Shown one piece after another: positions 26,864 to 36,249 of a stretch of 64,000 bases of DNA. Source of the DNA: Oceanidesulfovibrio marinus (GTDB taxonomy: Bacteria; Desulfobacterota; Desulfovibrionia; Desulfovibrionales; Desulfovibrionaceae); contig NZ_CP039543.1 in the NCBI RefSeq assembly GCF_013085545.1, positions 1,426,001-1,490,000 on the forward strand, read 5' to 3'. Numbering within the stretch: the first letter of the stretch is position 1; each line of letters opens with the position of its first letter. The position numbers and the translations under genes were made by a program. Below the pieces are notes generated by a model. The model was not told where the DNA came from. It searched no databases and was given only the letters and a program-made list of their open reading frames with translations.

Positions 26864-29653
26864 CTAATTCTCCGGGAGGAGTTCCCGGACTGAGAAGCGC
26901 CAGGACAGAGCGGTCGGGGCGTCGTCGGGCGTGCATTCCACGCGCAGCATGCGTTGGGCACGGGGTTCGCGGCTGGAGTCGCGCTGGTCGTGGCCGGTGT
27001 TGCGCAGGATGGCTTCGGCCAGGCGGGGCAGCACCTCGACGCGCAGCACGTTGTCCACACCGCGCGCGCCGCTGCCGCTGATAGCAGCCATGTGGGCCAC
27101 AGCGTGCACCACGTCCGGCGAGAACTCCAGGAGCATGCGCTTGCCTTCTTCGGCCTGGATGGCGAGGCGGGTGAGCTTGAGGGAGACGATGTCCTGGAGC
27201 GCGTCCGGGGAAAGGGGCAGAAACGGTACGATAGTGGTGCGCGCCAGCAGGGCCTGGGGGAAGAACTCGGCGAGCTGCGGCTGCAGACGCTCAATGAGGG
27301 CGCGGCGCTCCGTGTCCTCGGAAGCTGCGCTGTCGGGCGACTGGCGCTCTGGCTCGGCATCGGCGCCGTTGTCCAGCGCGTCGGCGTCCGGGTCGGGCTG
27401 GTCCGATACCGTGGTGGTCAGGAAGAAGAGCGAGTGCCGGCAGTCCACAGCGCGGCCCTCGGCGTCGCTCACCCGACCCTTGTCGAAAATCTGGTGGAAG
27501 ATGCTGAGTATCTCGGGGTGGGCCTTTTCCGCCTCGTCCAGCAGCACCACGGAGTACGGCCGCCGGCGTAGCGCGTCGGTGAGCACACCGCCCTCGCCAA
27601 AGCCCACGTAGCCGGGCGGCGAGCCGATGAGCCGCGAGACGGAGTGGCGCTCCTGGTACTCGCTCATGGACAGGGCCAGCAGCGAGGCTTCCTCACCGAA
27701 AAGTATTTCGGAGACGGCGCGGGCCGTCTCGGTCTTGCCCACGCCGGAGGGCCCGGCGAGCAGGAACACGCCGAGCGGCGCGTCCGGCTCCTTGAGGCCG
27801 GACTTGGAGGCGCGGATGGCGCGGGTGAGGATTTCCAGGGCGGTATCCTGGCCGCGGATGCGCTCACGCAGGGCGAACTTGAGGCCCAGCACCGAGGCGG
27901 CCTCGTCCCGCCGGACCTTGCCCAGGGGGATGCCGGTCCACTGCGAGACTACACGGGCCACGGTGTCCGGGTCCACCTCGTGCCGCACCAACGGCGAGTC
28001 GCCCTGCACGCGATCCAGCTCGACCAGACATTCGGCCAGTTCGGCGCGCACATCCTCGGGGTCGGTCTCCCGCAGCAAGCCGGGAGCCCTGGCCACGCGG
28101 GACATGACCCCGCGCAGAGTGACGAGGCGCTCCACCAGCAGCTTCTCCCTGCGCCAGCGTTCACGCAGGGTACGGGCCTCCTGCTTCATGGCGTCGAGCC
28201 GCGCCCAGGCGGAGTGCAGAGCCTTCTCGTCCACGGGCAACCCGCCCCGACGGTCGCGCATGAGTCCTTCTATCTCGCGGCGCATGTCCTCGATGTCCCG
28301 CTCCTCCTTGTCCAGAAGCTCGGGCCGACCCGAGAGGCTGAGCTGCACGCGCGCCGCCGCGGTGTCCAGCAGATCCACGGCCTTGTCCGGCAGGAAGCGG
28401 CCGGTGATGTAGCGCGCGGCGAGCTGGGCCGCTGCCTCCACGGCGTCCTCGCGGATGGTCACGCCATGGTCCTCCTCGTAGCGGGGCTTGAGCCCTCGGA
28501 GGATCTGGGCCGTGGCATGCACCGATGGCTCGTCCAAAACCACTGGCTGGAAGCGGCGCGACAAGGCGGCGTCGCGCTCGAAGTAGCGTTTGTACTCGCG
28601 CCAGGTGGTGGCGGCGATGGTGCGTATCTCGCCACGGGCCAGCACCGGCTTGAGCAGGTTGGCAGCGTCGCTGCCGCCGGGCCGTCCGCCGGCCCCGATA
28701 AGGGTGTGGGCCTCGTCGATGAAAAGGATGATGGGCGTGGGTGAGGCCTGGATATCGGCGAGCACGCGCTGAAGCCGGTCCTCGAACTCGCCCTTGAGCC
28801 CGGCGCCGGCCTCCAGCAGGCCCACGTCCAGGGCCACCAGAGTGACGTCCCAAAGCATGGAGGGCAGCCGCCGCTCGGCCGGGGGCTGGTTCTCGTCCTC
28901 CACCATGCGCAGGGCCAGCCCTTCCACCACCGCGGTTTTGCCCACGCCGGCGTCGCCCACGAGGATGGGGTTGTTCTTGCGGCGGCGGGCCAGAATATCG
29001 ATGAGCCGGCGCAACTCCTCCTCCCGGCCGAACACCGGGTCGATGGAGCCTTCGCGGGCCTTCTCGCACAGATCAACAGTGTAGCGGCGCAGGTACTCGC
29101 CGGTGGGGCTGGGGCCGGGAATGACGCCGGGAGCGCCGGCCGGCGCCGGAGCATCGCGCAACCGCTCTGCCGCGGCGCTCTCCACGGAAAGGGAGACGAG
29201 ATCCTCGAACCGCGCGGCGAGCTGCTCCCTGCTGACGCGGCGCAGGTACTCCACGGCCGGTGACGAGCTGTCCACGGACTGGCTGCCGAGCAGGGCCAGG
29301 AGGATTGCGCCGGAGCGGAGGGCCGACTCGCCGAGCTCGATGGAGGCGACGAGCCATGCCTCCTGCAAGAGGTCGATGAGCAGCGGGGACATGACCGGAC
29401 GGCCGGTGGAGCCGCCGGGCAGCGCGGAAAGGGTCGATTCGAGAAGCGGCGCAAGCTCGCGTCCGTCCAGCCCGAAACCGGCCAGGATCAACCCGAAGTC
29501 GTTGGCCGCATCCTCGGCGAGCACGAGAAGCACATGCTCGATGCGAACCTCGTAGTGGCCGCGGGCGGATGTGCTGGTGGCCGCCGTCTGCATGACGTCC
29601 ATGCAGTACGGGTTGAGCCGCTCCAGAAGGCGTTTGAGGTCCACTTTGAGCAT
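26864..29653 (-). CDS. clpV: ClpV-type AAA+ ATPase (type VI secretion TssH-like), orphan
   Basis: A 929-residue class I Clp/Hsp100 ATPase. The N-terminus ([17 protein letters not shown], then [17 protein letters not shown]) is the ClpV form, different from ClpB in the same window. D1 has GDAGVGKT and ILFIDEAHT; a shortened middle domain follows; D2 has GPSGVGKTE and [11 protein letters not shown]. ClpV disassembles contracted TssB-TssC sheaths for recycling. An acidic insert of about 30 residues ([14 protein letters not shown] region) interrupts D2 after the [11 protein letters not shown] strand. No other T6SS gene is in this window, so either the main cluster is elsewhere or this ATPase serves another contractile device. 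The ATG at 29653 has GGAG upstream. The MBL-fold gene lies 42 bases upstream in the same direction. Confidence 0.88.
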   Translation of the reverse strand: MLKVDLKRLLERLNPYCMDVMQTAATSTSARGHYEVRIEHVLLVLAEDAANDFGLILAGFGLDGRELAPLLESTLSALPGGSTGRPVMSPLLIDLLQEAWLVASIELGESALRSGAILLALLGSQSVDSSSPAVEYLRRVSREQLAARFEDLVSLSVESAAAERLRDAPAPAGAPGVIPGPSPTGEYLRRYTVDLCEKAREGSIDPVFGREEELRRLIDILARRRKNNPILVGDAGVGKTAVVEGLALRMVEDENQPPAERRLPSMLWDVTLVALDVGLLEAGAGLKGEFEDRLQRVLADIQASPTPIILFIDEAHTLIGAGGRPGGSDAANLLKPVLARGEIRTIAATTWREYKRYFERDAALSRRFQPVVLDEPSVHATAQILRGLKPRYEEDHGVTIREDAVEAAAQLAARYITGRFLPDKAVDLLDTAAARVQLSLSGRPELLDKEERDIEDMRREIEGLMRDRRGGLPVDEKALHSAWARLDAMKQEARTLRERWRREKLLVERLVTLRGVMSRVARAPGLLRETDPEDVRAELAECLVELDRVQGDSPLVRHEVDPDTVARVVSQWTGIPLGKVRRDEAASVLGLKFALRERIRGQDTALEILTRAIRASKSGLKEPDAPLGVFLLAGPSGVGKTETARAVSEILFGEEASLLALSMSEYQERHSVSRLIGSPPGYVGFGEGGVLTDALRRRPYSVVLLDEAEKAHPEILSIFHQIFDKGRVSDAEGRAVDCRHSLFFLTTTVSDQPDPDADALDNGADAEPERQSPDSAASEDTERRALIERLQPQLAEFFPQALLARTTIVPFLPLSPDALQDIVSLKLTRLAIQAEEGKRMLLEFSPDVVHAVAHMAAISGSGARGVDNVLRVEVLPRLAEAILRNTGHDQRDSSREPRAQRMLRVECTPDDAPTALSWRFSVRELLPEN

Positions 29654-29695
29654 CGCGCTCCACTTTACCCGGTCTTGGACGGAAGGCAAAGGGCC

Positions 29696-30430
29696 CTACA
29701 ACGACGGCCGGTACCTGTCTCCCTGGGACTCGTACAGGAACAGCCGGGAGGGATCGTTCACCTCGGCGGCGAACTTCTTCAGCTCGTCCAGACGGCCAAA
29801 GGCGTGCATGGGCACCAGGACGCATGGACGCACGGCGCGGTCGAAGTCGATGCCACCTGCCCAGTGCGGCAGCCTGGGGTCGGCGGTCACAAAGGCGACG
29901 TCCAGCCGGGTGGTGGCGGCCTTGAGGGAATCCAGGGTCTTTGCGAAGTGGGAGTCCGCAAAGGCGCGCGAGGCCTCGTCCTGCTCCTCCCAGCTCCAGC
30001 GGGCCACATCGCCGGAGAACCAGATGGTGGTCCCGGTGAGCTTGATGAGGAAGCCCACGCCAAGGTCTGTGGACTCGTAGCCGGTAATGGCCAGCTCATC
30101 CACGTGGATGGTCTCGTCCGGCTCCACCACGCTCACGTCGTCATGGAGTTCGGGATCAAAAAGCTCGGACATGGAGGCCACGTCGTCGGAGACCACATAG
30201 TTGACCGATTCGGCTCCGGCCAGGAGCTCGCGCACCTCCGGGCTGAAGTGGTCGGCGTGGCTGTGGGAGAAGAAGCAGAAAACGCGGCGCCCGGCCAGCT
30301 GATCGCGCACATAGCCTGCCGCGGATTCCGGGCGGTGCGCCGCATCCGGAAAATCGAACAGGAACGCGGTGTTCAGTGCGTCCTCAAGAAAAATGATAAA
30401 GCAATCGTGGTGGACGTAGGCGATTTCCAT
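29696..30430 (-). CDS. metallo-beta-lactamase fold hydrolase
   Basis: A 244-residue protein with the metal-binding motif SHSHADHFSPEV (about 54-65) and later TIWFSGDVARW, which supplies the bridging aspartate, and VPMHAFG, the last histidine. This places it among the small MBL-fold hydrolases with a short N-terminus (UlaG-like or RNase Z-like outliers). The substrate is unknown. The ATG at 30430 (MEIAYVHHDCF) has GGAGAA upstream; the longer frame adds an unlikely basic tail. It is followed after 42 bases by the clpV gene, so the two are probably co-transcribed. Confidence 0.83.
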   Translation of the reverse strand: MEIAYVHHDCFIIFLEDALNTAFLFDFPDAAHRPESAAGYVRDQLAGRRVFCFFSHSHADHFSPEVRELLAGAESVNYVVSDDVASMSELFDPELHDDVSVVEPDETIHVDELAITGYESTDLGVGFLIKLTGTTIWFSGDVARWSWEEQDEASRAFADSHFAKTLDSLKAATTRLDVAFVTADPRLPHWAGGIDFDRAVRPCVLVPMHAFGRLDELKKFAAEVNDPSRLFLYESQGDRYRPSL

Positions 30431-30657
30431 GGCTGGTTCTCCGGGCTGTCTGGCGTGGCGATGCGTAGCGGCGTGGGATCGGAATCGGCGGGCCTGCGCA
30501 AAGGTGTTACAATAGCCCGCATCGAAAGTATGTAGAAAATGAAACAAGCACTCCATACAGACCACCGCACTGCGCCGGAACTGAAATCGGCGTCTATACG
30601 GCAGCCTCGAATACACTGGGATGTCAGGGAAAAATCAGGCCATTGAACCCGCAGGCG

Positions 30658-31278
30658 CTAACTGAAGACCTCCTGGACCTGCGCAAACCAGCGGTAGTAG
30701 ACGCCGTACCCCTTGATCACGTTGTCCATGAGCGTTTCGGCGCGTCCGGCATCGTTGATGTTGAGGTAGGAGTTGATGGCCTTGCGGAACGCTATCTGCG
30801 GATCGAGGCTGGCCGCCTCGTCGCCAATCAGGATGAAGTTGAGGCTGCGCCGCCGCAGGCCTGTCCAGGTACCTATCTCCTCGATCACGACCTGGTTCGC
30901 CGGAGTGTCCTCGACCATCACCAGGTCGTACTCGTTGAGCCGGAGCTTGAGCACGGCTTCTTCCGGTCCACGCGCCTGGCTGATGTAGTACTCGGCCTGC
31001 TTGAGGCCGTTCTGCGCCGCCTCGGACCAGCGCTTGTCGCTGATGAGCAGAAACGCCACGCTGGCGCCGGGAGGAAAGACCTCGGGCTCGATGGTGGAGT
31101 ACGGCACGGAACCGGACTTGCCCATGGCTTCGCCGCCCAGGTCCTGGCCCTTTTCCGCGCGGTTGACCACGATCTCCTTGCGGCAGTGGGGGCATTTGAC
31201 CTTGAACTTCGGCGCGTCGGGCAGCTTCGAGTCCGGAATATTCAGATCGCGCTGACAGCTGTTGCACTTGAAGCGCAT
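30658..31278 (-). CDS. zinc-ribbon protein with receiver-like domain
   Basis: A 206-residue protein. Residues 1-40 form an MJ0042-type zinc ribbon (FKCNSCQRDLNIP ... VKCPHCRKEIVV). Residues about 70-205 have the strand and helix pattern of a response-regulator receiver: VAFLLISDKRW at strand 1, YDLVMVEDTP at strand 3 and LNFILIGDEA at strand 4. The acidic residues near the phosphorylation site are partly present (Asp in ISD, Glu-Asp in VMVED), but the invariant lysine is not obvious, so it may be a pseudo-receiver. It is the last gene of the pilT-pilU operon, which suggests a role in type IV pilus or gliding control. Confidence 0.72.
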   Translation of the reverse strand: MRFKCNSCQRDLNIPDSKLPDAPKFKVKCPHCRKEIVVNRAEKGQDLGGEAMGKSGSVPYSTIEPEVFPPGASVAFLLISDKRWSEAAQNGLKQAEYYISQARGPEEAVLKLRLNEYDLVMVEDTPANQVVIEEIGTWTGLRRRSLNFILIGDEAASLDPQIAFRKAINSYLNINDAGRAETLMDNVIKGYGVYYRWFAQVQEVFS

Positions 31279-31308
31279 GGCGGTGCGGCTCCTGGAAAAA
31301 AGGTTGAT

Positions 31309-31635
31309 CTAGTCATTGTCCTCGACATCGAACACGCTCGCCAGCCCGGTGTCCTGCTCCTCAGGCCACGTCCGCCGCAGGCCGGTGCGCACCTTGACGG
31401 TCATGCGCTCCAGCGCGGCGAGAATGTCGTCCAGCTCGGAAGAGCCGAGCGCGGCATCGGCCTTCATGGCGGCATAGGCCGTGGCGCCGGTGGCAAAGGT
31501 TCGGCCGTGTTGCGGGTCCACCAGGAGCGGCGTGCCGCAGCGCGGGCAGACCATGGGAAAGGTGCTCTCCCCGGCGGGCATCTTTTCCGGAGCGATAAAA
31601 AGGCGCTTGAGGCACGCCGTACAGATGACATGCAT
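31309..31635 (-). CDS. small zinc-ribbon protein in the pilT operon
   Basis: A 108-residue protein. Two CxxC pairs (ICTACLKR and VCPRCGTP, about residues 5-8 and 30-33) form one zinc ribbon. The rest is a mostly helical segment (SSELDDILAALERMTVKVRTGLRRTW) with an acidic end. I know no function for it. It lies 13 bases after the PilU-like gene and 30 bases before the receiver-like gene, with which it shares the zinc-ribbon start. The two may be related by partial duplication or work as a pair. Confidence 0.7.
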   Translation of the reverse strand: MHVICTACLKRLFIAPEKMPAGESTFPMVCPRCGTPLLVDPQHGRTFATGATAYAAMKADAALGSSELDDILAALERMTVKVRTGLRRTWPEEQDTGLASVFDVEDND

Positions 31636-31648
31636 GATCAGTCTCCCC

Positions 31649-32818
31649 CTACTCTATCTCGACGCCGTAGTCGTCATCGATGACGAGGCCCACGATGTCC
31701 GTGACCTTCTCGCCGCGCGAGGACTTCAGCTTGTCGATCATCTTGCCGAGCACGGAGCGGTCACTGGCGGTGAGCATGGCCGTCTCCTCGGTGATGAGCC
31801 CCTGCTTGTAGAGATTGAAGATGAACTGGTCGAAGGTGACCATGCCGTATGTGCCGCTGGAAGCGAGCACGCGGTAGAAGTTCTTTTCCTCGTCCTCGCC
31901 GTTGACGATGAGATCGGTGATACGCAGGTTCTTGCGCAGGATCTCGAAGGCGGCCACGCGGCCGCCGCCCACCTTGGAGAGCAGCCGCTGGGAGATGACG
32001 TACTTGAGACTCTCGGCCAGGCGCGTGCGGATCAGGCGTTCCTCGGAGAGCTCGAACATACCGATGATGCGGTTCACGGTCTGGCCGGCGTCAGCCGTGT
32101 GCAACGTGCCCAACACGAGGTGGCCGGTTTCGGCCGCGGACAGGGCGATCTCGATGGTTTCGCGGTCGCGGATTTCGCCGACCAGGATGACCTTGGGCGC
32201 CTGGCGCAGGGCGGCGCGCAGTCCGGAGGCGAACTCGTCGAAGTCCATACCCAGCTCGCGCTGGTTGATGGTAGCCTTCTTGTGCTCGTGCATGAACTCC
32301 ACCGGGTCCTCAAGCGTCACGATGTGCACCGGCCTGTGCAGGTTGATCTCATCGATGAGCGAGGCCAGCGAAGTTGATTTACCGGAGCCCGTGGCGCCCG
32401 TGACCAGGACGAGGCCGAACTTCTCCTTGGCCATCTCATAGAAGATGTCCGGCAGGTTCATCTCCGCAATGGTGGGCACCTTATACGGCAGCTGGCGCAT
32501 GACGATGGAGAGCGAGCCGGTGCGCGAGAAGACGTTGACGCGGAAGCGGGCCCGGCCGGTCAGGGAGTAGGCGAGGTCGCAGGAGCCCTGCTCGATGAGG
32601 TCGCGGTAGAGCCGAAGGTTCTGGCCCATCATGACCATGGCCACGGCTTCTGTCTGGAACGGCAGCAGCGGCCCCAGGTTGGGCCGCAGGGGCACGTCCT
32701 TGAGCTCGCCGTGCACCTCGGCCTGCAGCGGCTTGTACGCTGCAAAATGGATATCCGAGGTCTCGGGTTCGAAGTCCAGCACCTGGGAAATGATGTGGTC
32801 GAGCTGCGCCCTAAGCAT
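31649..32818 (-). CDS. PilT/PilU-family type IV pilus retraction ATPase (PilU-like)
   Basis: A 389-residue ATPase. Walker A is GATGSGKST, the Asp box reads VTLEDPVEFMHEHK, Walker B is KVILVGEIRDRETI, and the His box is LVLGTLHTADAGQTVNRI. The AIRNLIRE-like region typical of PilT is replaced by LRITDLIVN, and a C-terminal tail of about 30 residues follows. Both points fit PilU rather than PilT. PilU helps PilT retract type IV pili at the cytoplasmic side of the inner membrane. Its start overlaps the end of pilT by 8 bases, so translation is coupled. Confidence 0.9.
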   Translation of the reverse strand: MLRAQLDHIISQVLDFEPETSDIHFAAYKPLQAEVHGELKDVPLRPNLGPLLPFQTEAVAMVMMGQNLRLYRDLIEQGSCDLAYSLTGRARFRVNVFSRTGSLSIVMRQLPYKVPTIAEMNLPDIFYEMAKEKFGLVLVTGATGSGKSTSLASLIDEINLHRPVHIVTLEDPVEFMHEHKKATINQRELGMDFDEFASGLRAALRQAPKVILVGEIRDRETIEIALSAAETGHLVLGTLHTADAGQTVNRIIGMFELSEERLIRTRLAESLKYVISQRLLSKVGGGRVAAFEILRKNLRITDLIVNGEDEEKNFYRVLASSGTYGMVTFDQFIFNLYKQGLITEETAMLTASDRSVLGKMIDKLKSSRGEKVTDIVGLVIDDDYGVEIE

Positions 32819-33905
32819 TCTGGTATTGCTCCGTGAAGTCCTCCGGCGGCCTCGTCAGGAAGTCGCGGAACTTCTTCTTTTCCACGGCCTTGTTGTACGC
32901 GTCGTTGGGATCGATGATGCCCTTCTTCAACAAGCGCATGATCTCGTCGTCGAGGGTCTGCATGCCGTAGTTCCTGCCGGTCTCGATGACGGAGTTGATC
33001 TGGTAGGACTTGTTGTCGCGGATCAGGTTGCGCACCGCAGGCACGCAGATGAGTATCTCCAGGGCGGCGACGCGGCCGGGGCGGTCGATGCGCTTGAACA
33101 GCGTCTGGGAGATGACCGCGCGCAACGACTCGGACAGGGCGGAGCGGATCTGCCCCTGCTGGTCGCCCGGAAAAACCTCGATGATGCGGTCGATGGTCTT
33201 GGCCGCGGAAATGGTGTGGAGCGTGGAGAAGACGAGGTGGCCGGTTTCGGCCGCTTCCAGAGCCAGCTTGATGGTTTCCAGGTCGCGCATCTCGCCGACC
33301 AGGACGATGTCCGGGTCCTCGCGGAGTGCGCCGCGCAGCGCGGCGGAGAAGGTCTTGGTGTCGCGGCCCACCTCGCGCTGGTTGATGAGGCAGTTCTTGG
33401 GCTGGTGCACGAACTCGATGGGGTCCTCGATGGAGAGGATGTGGTCCTTACGCACCTTGTTGGCGTAGTCCATGATCGCCGCGAGCGTGGTGGACTTACC
33501 CGAGCCTGTGGGACCCGTGACCAGCACCAGGCCCTTGGGCAGCATGGCCAGTTGCGCCAGAAGCTGCGGCAGCTCCAGCTGCTCGATGGTCAGAATCTCC
33601 TCGGGAATTTCACGAAAGGCGGCGGCGATGCCCCGGCTCTGCAGATAGAAGTTCACGCGGTAGCGCGCCAGGTTGGGCACCTCGTAGGAAAAGTCGATGT
33701 CGCCGCTTTCCTCGAACTCCTTGATTTTGTTCTCGGGCGTGATCTCGTAGAGCAGGCGTTTGAGCTCCTCGTGCTCCAGCATCTTGAACTTGACGCGCTG
33801 GAGCTCGCCCTGGAGCCGGATGATGGGCTGCGAACCGCTGGAGAGGTGGAGGTCGGAACCGCCGTGCTCGTGGAGCATCTTGAAGAAGGCGTCTATCTGG
33901 GCCAT
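32811..33905 (-). CDS. pilT: PilT twitching motility ATPase
   Basis: A 364-residue hexameric retraction ATPase. It has GPTGSGKSTTLAAIMDYAN (Walker A), ILSIEDPIEFVHQPKN (Asp box), PDIVLVGEMRDLETI (Walker B) and HLVFSTLHTISAAKTIDRI (His box). The PilT-specific AIRNLIRE-like motif appears as AVRNLIRDNK. It powers depolymerisation of type IV pili (twitching). It is the first gene of a minus-strand operon: pilT, pilU-like, small zinc ribbon, zinc ribbon-receiver. The structural pilus genes are not in the window. Confidence 0.94.
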   Translation of the reverse strand: MAQIDAFFKMLHEHGGSDLHLSSGSQPIIRLQGELQRVKFKMLEHEELKRLLYEITPENKIKEFEESGDIDFSYEVPNLARYRVNFYLQSRGIAAAFREIPEEILTIEQLELPQLLAQLAMLPKGLVLVTGPTGSGKSTTLAAIMDYANKVRKDHILSIEDPIEFVHQPKNCLINQREVGRDTKTFSAALRGALREDPDIVLVGEMRDLETIKLALEAAETGHLVFSTLHTISAAKTIDRIIEVFPGDQQGQIRSALSESLRAVISQTLFKRIDRPGRVAALEILICVPAVRNLIRDNKSYQINSVIETGRNYGMQTLDDEIMRLLKKGIIDPNDAYNKAVEKKKFRDFLTRPPEDFTEQYQNA

Positions 33906-34294
33906 GCGCTGTGCAACTCCTTGCCTGATGCCATCGCGATCATGCGATGCAAATTCGAACCGGACCGGCGGCCCGGACCGCTCCGCTTGAATCGGTACTG
34001 CACGGGAATATCACATCCACTGTTACAAACCGCATACCCAATGCGGCTGAACGCGCCGTACAGGAACCTGGCACCGATCTTGGCCGGTTTTGCCGGTGTA
34101 ACCGCTGAGGGTTCTTCACAATTCCCGGTCATGGTATACGTCGTTCATACAGTCCCGTCAATTCAAAATGCCCCTGTTGTTCAAACGGGCCGCCATCTCG
34201 ACTTTTTGCAACCGCTCCTGCATACTTTCTTGATTGTACAAATTACATGCACACGCGTCCGCAACACTGCGGGCGCTGCATCAAGGAGGCTTGT
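33906..34294. other. divergent intergenic region between pilT and the thiamine genes
   Basis: 389 bases without a gene. It must contain promoters for both directions, but no strong pair was found. It was checked for a TPP riboswitch (CUGAGA core), which is absent. The SD AAGGAGG at 34283-34289 belongs to the thiamine-binding protein gene. Confidence 0.55.
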
Positions 34295-34606
34295 ATGAGC
34301 GCTATATTGAATCTCTCCATATTCCCGCTGGACCAGGGCGAAGAGCTGGGCGTGTACGTCGCTCGCGCCATGGACGTGATCGAGGCCAGCGGCCTGCCGT
34401 ATGTCATGGGCCCCATGGGCACTGCCGTGGAGGCCGACACCGTGAAGGAGGTCCTGGACGTGGCGCACAAATGCTTTGAAGCGTTGGAGCCCGACTGCCA
34501 CCGCGTGTATATGATGATGAACGTGGACCACCGCAAGGACCGCACCAACGGCCTGCGCATCAAGGTGGATTCCGTGAAGGCCAAAATGGGCGGAGGCAAG
34601 GCGTAA
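34295..34606 (+). CDS. MTH1187/YkoF-type thiamine-binding protein (DUF77)
   Basis: A 103-residue protein of the small ferredoxin-like-fold family: MSAILNLSIFPLDQGEELGVYVARAMDVIEASGLPY, then GPMGTAVEAD (the loop near the ligand site) and RVYMMMNVDHRK. Family members bind thiamine or its hydroxymethylpyrimidine part in the cytoplasm. The start has AAGGAGG five bases upstream. thiM begins immediately after its stop codon and thiE follows, so a role in thiamine salvage is well supported by context. Confidence 0.88.
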   Translation: MSAILNLSIFPLDQGEELGVYVARAMDVIEASGLPYVMGPMGTAVEADTVKEVLDVAHKCFEALEPDCHRVYMMMNVDHRKDRTNGLRIKVDSVKAKMGGGKA

Positions 34607-35413
34607 ATGACTATCTCTCCCAAGGCCGCATGGCAGGACGTCGAGGCCATCCGCGCGCAGAAACCGCTCGTCGTCAACGTGACCAACTACGTGGTGATGA
34701 ACACCACGGCCAACGCCCTGCTCGCCATCGGCGCTTCCCCGGCCATGACCAACGCTGTGGCCGAGATGGACGACATCGTGGGCATCTGCCAGGCCCTGGT
34801 GTTGAACATCGGCACCCCCACGCCGGGTAACATGGAGGCCATGTCCGTAGGCCTCAACGCCGCGAGCAGGCTCGGCACCCCCGTGGTGATGGACCCCGTG
34901 GCCGTGGGCGCCACGCGCCTGCGCCGCGAGTTCGTCGCCTCGCTGCTCAAGGACCGCGCCCCCAGCATCATCCGCGGCAACGCCAGCGAGATATTGGCCA
35001 TCGCCGGCTCGACCGCGCCCTCCAAGGGTGCGGACACGGCCCACGGCGTGCACGAAGCGGCACCCGCGGCAGAAGAGCTGGCCCGCCGCCACAAATGCAC
35101 CGTCTGCGTCAGCGGCGAGATCGACCTCGTCACCGACGGCGACGCCACCTGGGTGCTCACCGGCGGCGACTCCATGATGCCCCGGGTCACCGGCCTGGGC
35201 TGCACGGCCAGCGCCCTGTGCGGGGCATTCGCAGCGGTCAACCCGAGCCCCCTGGCCGCCACTGTCCACGCCATGGCCGTGATGTCCGCGGTGGGCGAGA
35301 TAGCGGCCGCGCGCTCCGAGGGGCCCGGCTCCTTGCAGATGCATTTCTACGACGTGCTCTACACGCTCACGGAAACCGAGCTCACCGAGCGCATGCGCCT
35401 GGAGCAGCAATGA
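34607..35413 (+). CDS. thiM: hydroxyethylthiazole kinase
   Basis: A 268-residue ThiM: PLVVNVTNYVVMNTTANALLAIGASPAM at the N-terminus is the thiazole-binding region, and VMDPVAVGATRLRRE and VTGLGCTASALCGAF are the kinase motifs, with Cys in the active site as usual. It phosphorylates 4-methyl-5-hydroxyethylthiazole for thiamine salvage. The start codon directly follows the stop of the thiamine-binding protein gene, and its end overlaps thiE by ATGA, so all three are translated as one unit. Confidence 0.95.
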   Translation: MTISPKAAWQDVEAIRAQKPLVVNVTNYVVMNTTANALLAIGASPAMTNAVAEMDDIVGICQALVLNIGTPTPGNMEAMSVGLNAASRLGTPVVMDPVAVGATRLRREFVASLLKDRAPSIIRGNASEILAIAGSTAPSKGADTAHGVHEAAPAAEELARRHKCTVCVSGEIDLVTDGDATWVLTGGDSMMPRVTGLGCTASALCGAFAAVNPSPLAATVHAMAVMSAVGEIAAARSEGPGSLQMHFYDVLYTLTETELTERMRLEQQ

Positions 35414-36081
35414 ACAAGAAACGCGACTACTCCGTCTATCTGGTCACGGACCGGCCGTTGTGCGCCGGCCGTGACCTTCTGCAGATCATCGAGGAAGCCG
35501 TGGCCGGCGGCGCCACCATCGTGCAGATCCGCGAAAAGGACGCCACGGCCCGAGAGTTCTATGAGCTGGCCTGCGCGGCCAAGGACCTGCTCGACAGGCT
35601 CGGCATCCCCCTCATCATCAACGACCGCGTGGACGTGGCCCTGGCCGTGGACGCCGACGGCGTGCACGTGGGCCAGAAGGACCTGCCCTACGCCGAGGTG
35701 CGCAAGATGGTGGGACCGCACAAGATCGTGGGCCTGAGCGTGGACACCATGGAGCAGGCCCTGTCCGTGCCCGACCTGGAGGTGGTGCTCGGCGACGGGG
35801 GGTTCGGCCCGGATTACCTGGGCGTGGGTCCCATCTTTCCCACCAATACCAAAAAGGACACGTCCGAAGAATGGGGGCTGGAGAACCTGGCCAGTCTGCG
35901 CGCCCAGACCCACCAGCGGCTCGTGGGCATCGGCGGGGTGAATCTGTCCAATGCGCGCGACGTGATCCGCTCCGGCGCCGACGGCATCGCCGTTGTCAGC
36001 GCCATCTGCGCCGCCGAATCACCCAAAAAGGCGACAGAAGAGCTGCTTGCGGAAGTGATGCTGGGGCGTGGGCTGGAGTGA
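35410..36081 (+). CDS. thiE: thiamine-phosphate synthase
   Basis: A 223-residue TIM barrel. VYLVTDRPLCAGRD, IVQIREKDATAREF, LIINDRVDVALAVDADGVHVGQKDLP and the long VGPIFPTNTKKDTSEEWGL loop are the ThiE motifs for pyrimidine and thiazole phosphate binding. It joins HMP-PP and thiazole phosphate to thiamine phosphate. ATGA overlap with thiM shows coupling. thiC and thiD are not in the window. Confidence 0.95.
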   Translation: MNKKRDYSVYLVTDRPLCAGRDLLQIIEEAVAGGATIVQIREKDATAREFYELACAAKDLLDRLGIPLIINDRVDVALAVDADGVHVGQKDLPYAEVRKMVGPHKIVGLSVDTMEQALSVPDLEVVLGDGGFGPDYLGVGPIFPTNTKKDTSEEWGLENLASLRAQTHQRLVGIGGVNLSNARDVIRSGADGIAVVSAICAAESPKKATEELLAEVMLGRGLE

Positions 36082-36140
36082 GAGTCTTTTGAAAGGCTTT
36101 TATACTAGGATTGCGTCAGACAGGTATGCCTGAAGGGAAG

Positions 36141-36163
36141 CCAGGGGATCATCGATCCCCTGG
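36141..36163. repeat. 23-base hairpin of the CCAGGGG/CCCCTGG family
   Basis: Perfect 10-bp arms CCAGGGGATC and GATCCCCTGG around ATC, 60 bases after thiE and before the convergent HEPN gene. Same arms except the three inner bases as copies at 7005 and 26821. Confidence 0.8.
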
Positions 36164-36249
36164 ACCCTGAACTGCTTGAGCCAAGGTTAATTTTCCAGAA
36201 AAGAAGACAAGGCCGGCGGGTGAATCCGCCTGCCGGGGGTCAGACAACC

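Noticed and set aside
34069-34083. sigma54-like TGGCAC-N5-TTGG
   Set aside because: The -12 element lacks the required GC (TTGG, not TTGC), and it lies 210 bases from the gene.
33906-34294. TPP riboswitch upstream of the thiamine operon
   Set aside because: No CUGAGA core or matching helix was found on reading the region on the plus strand.
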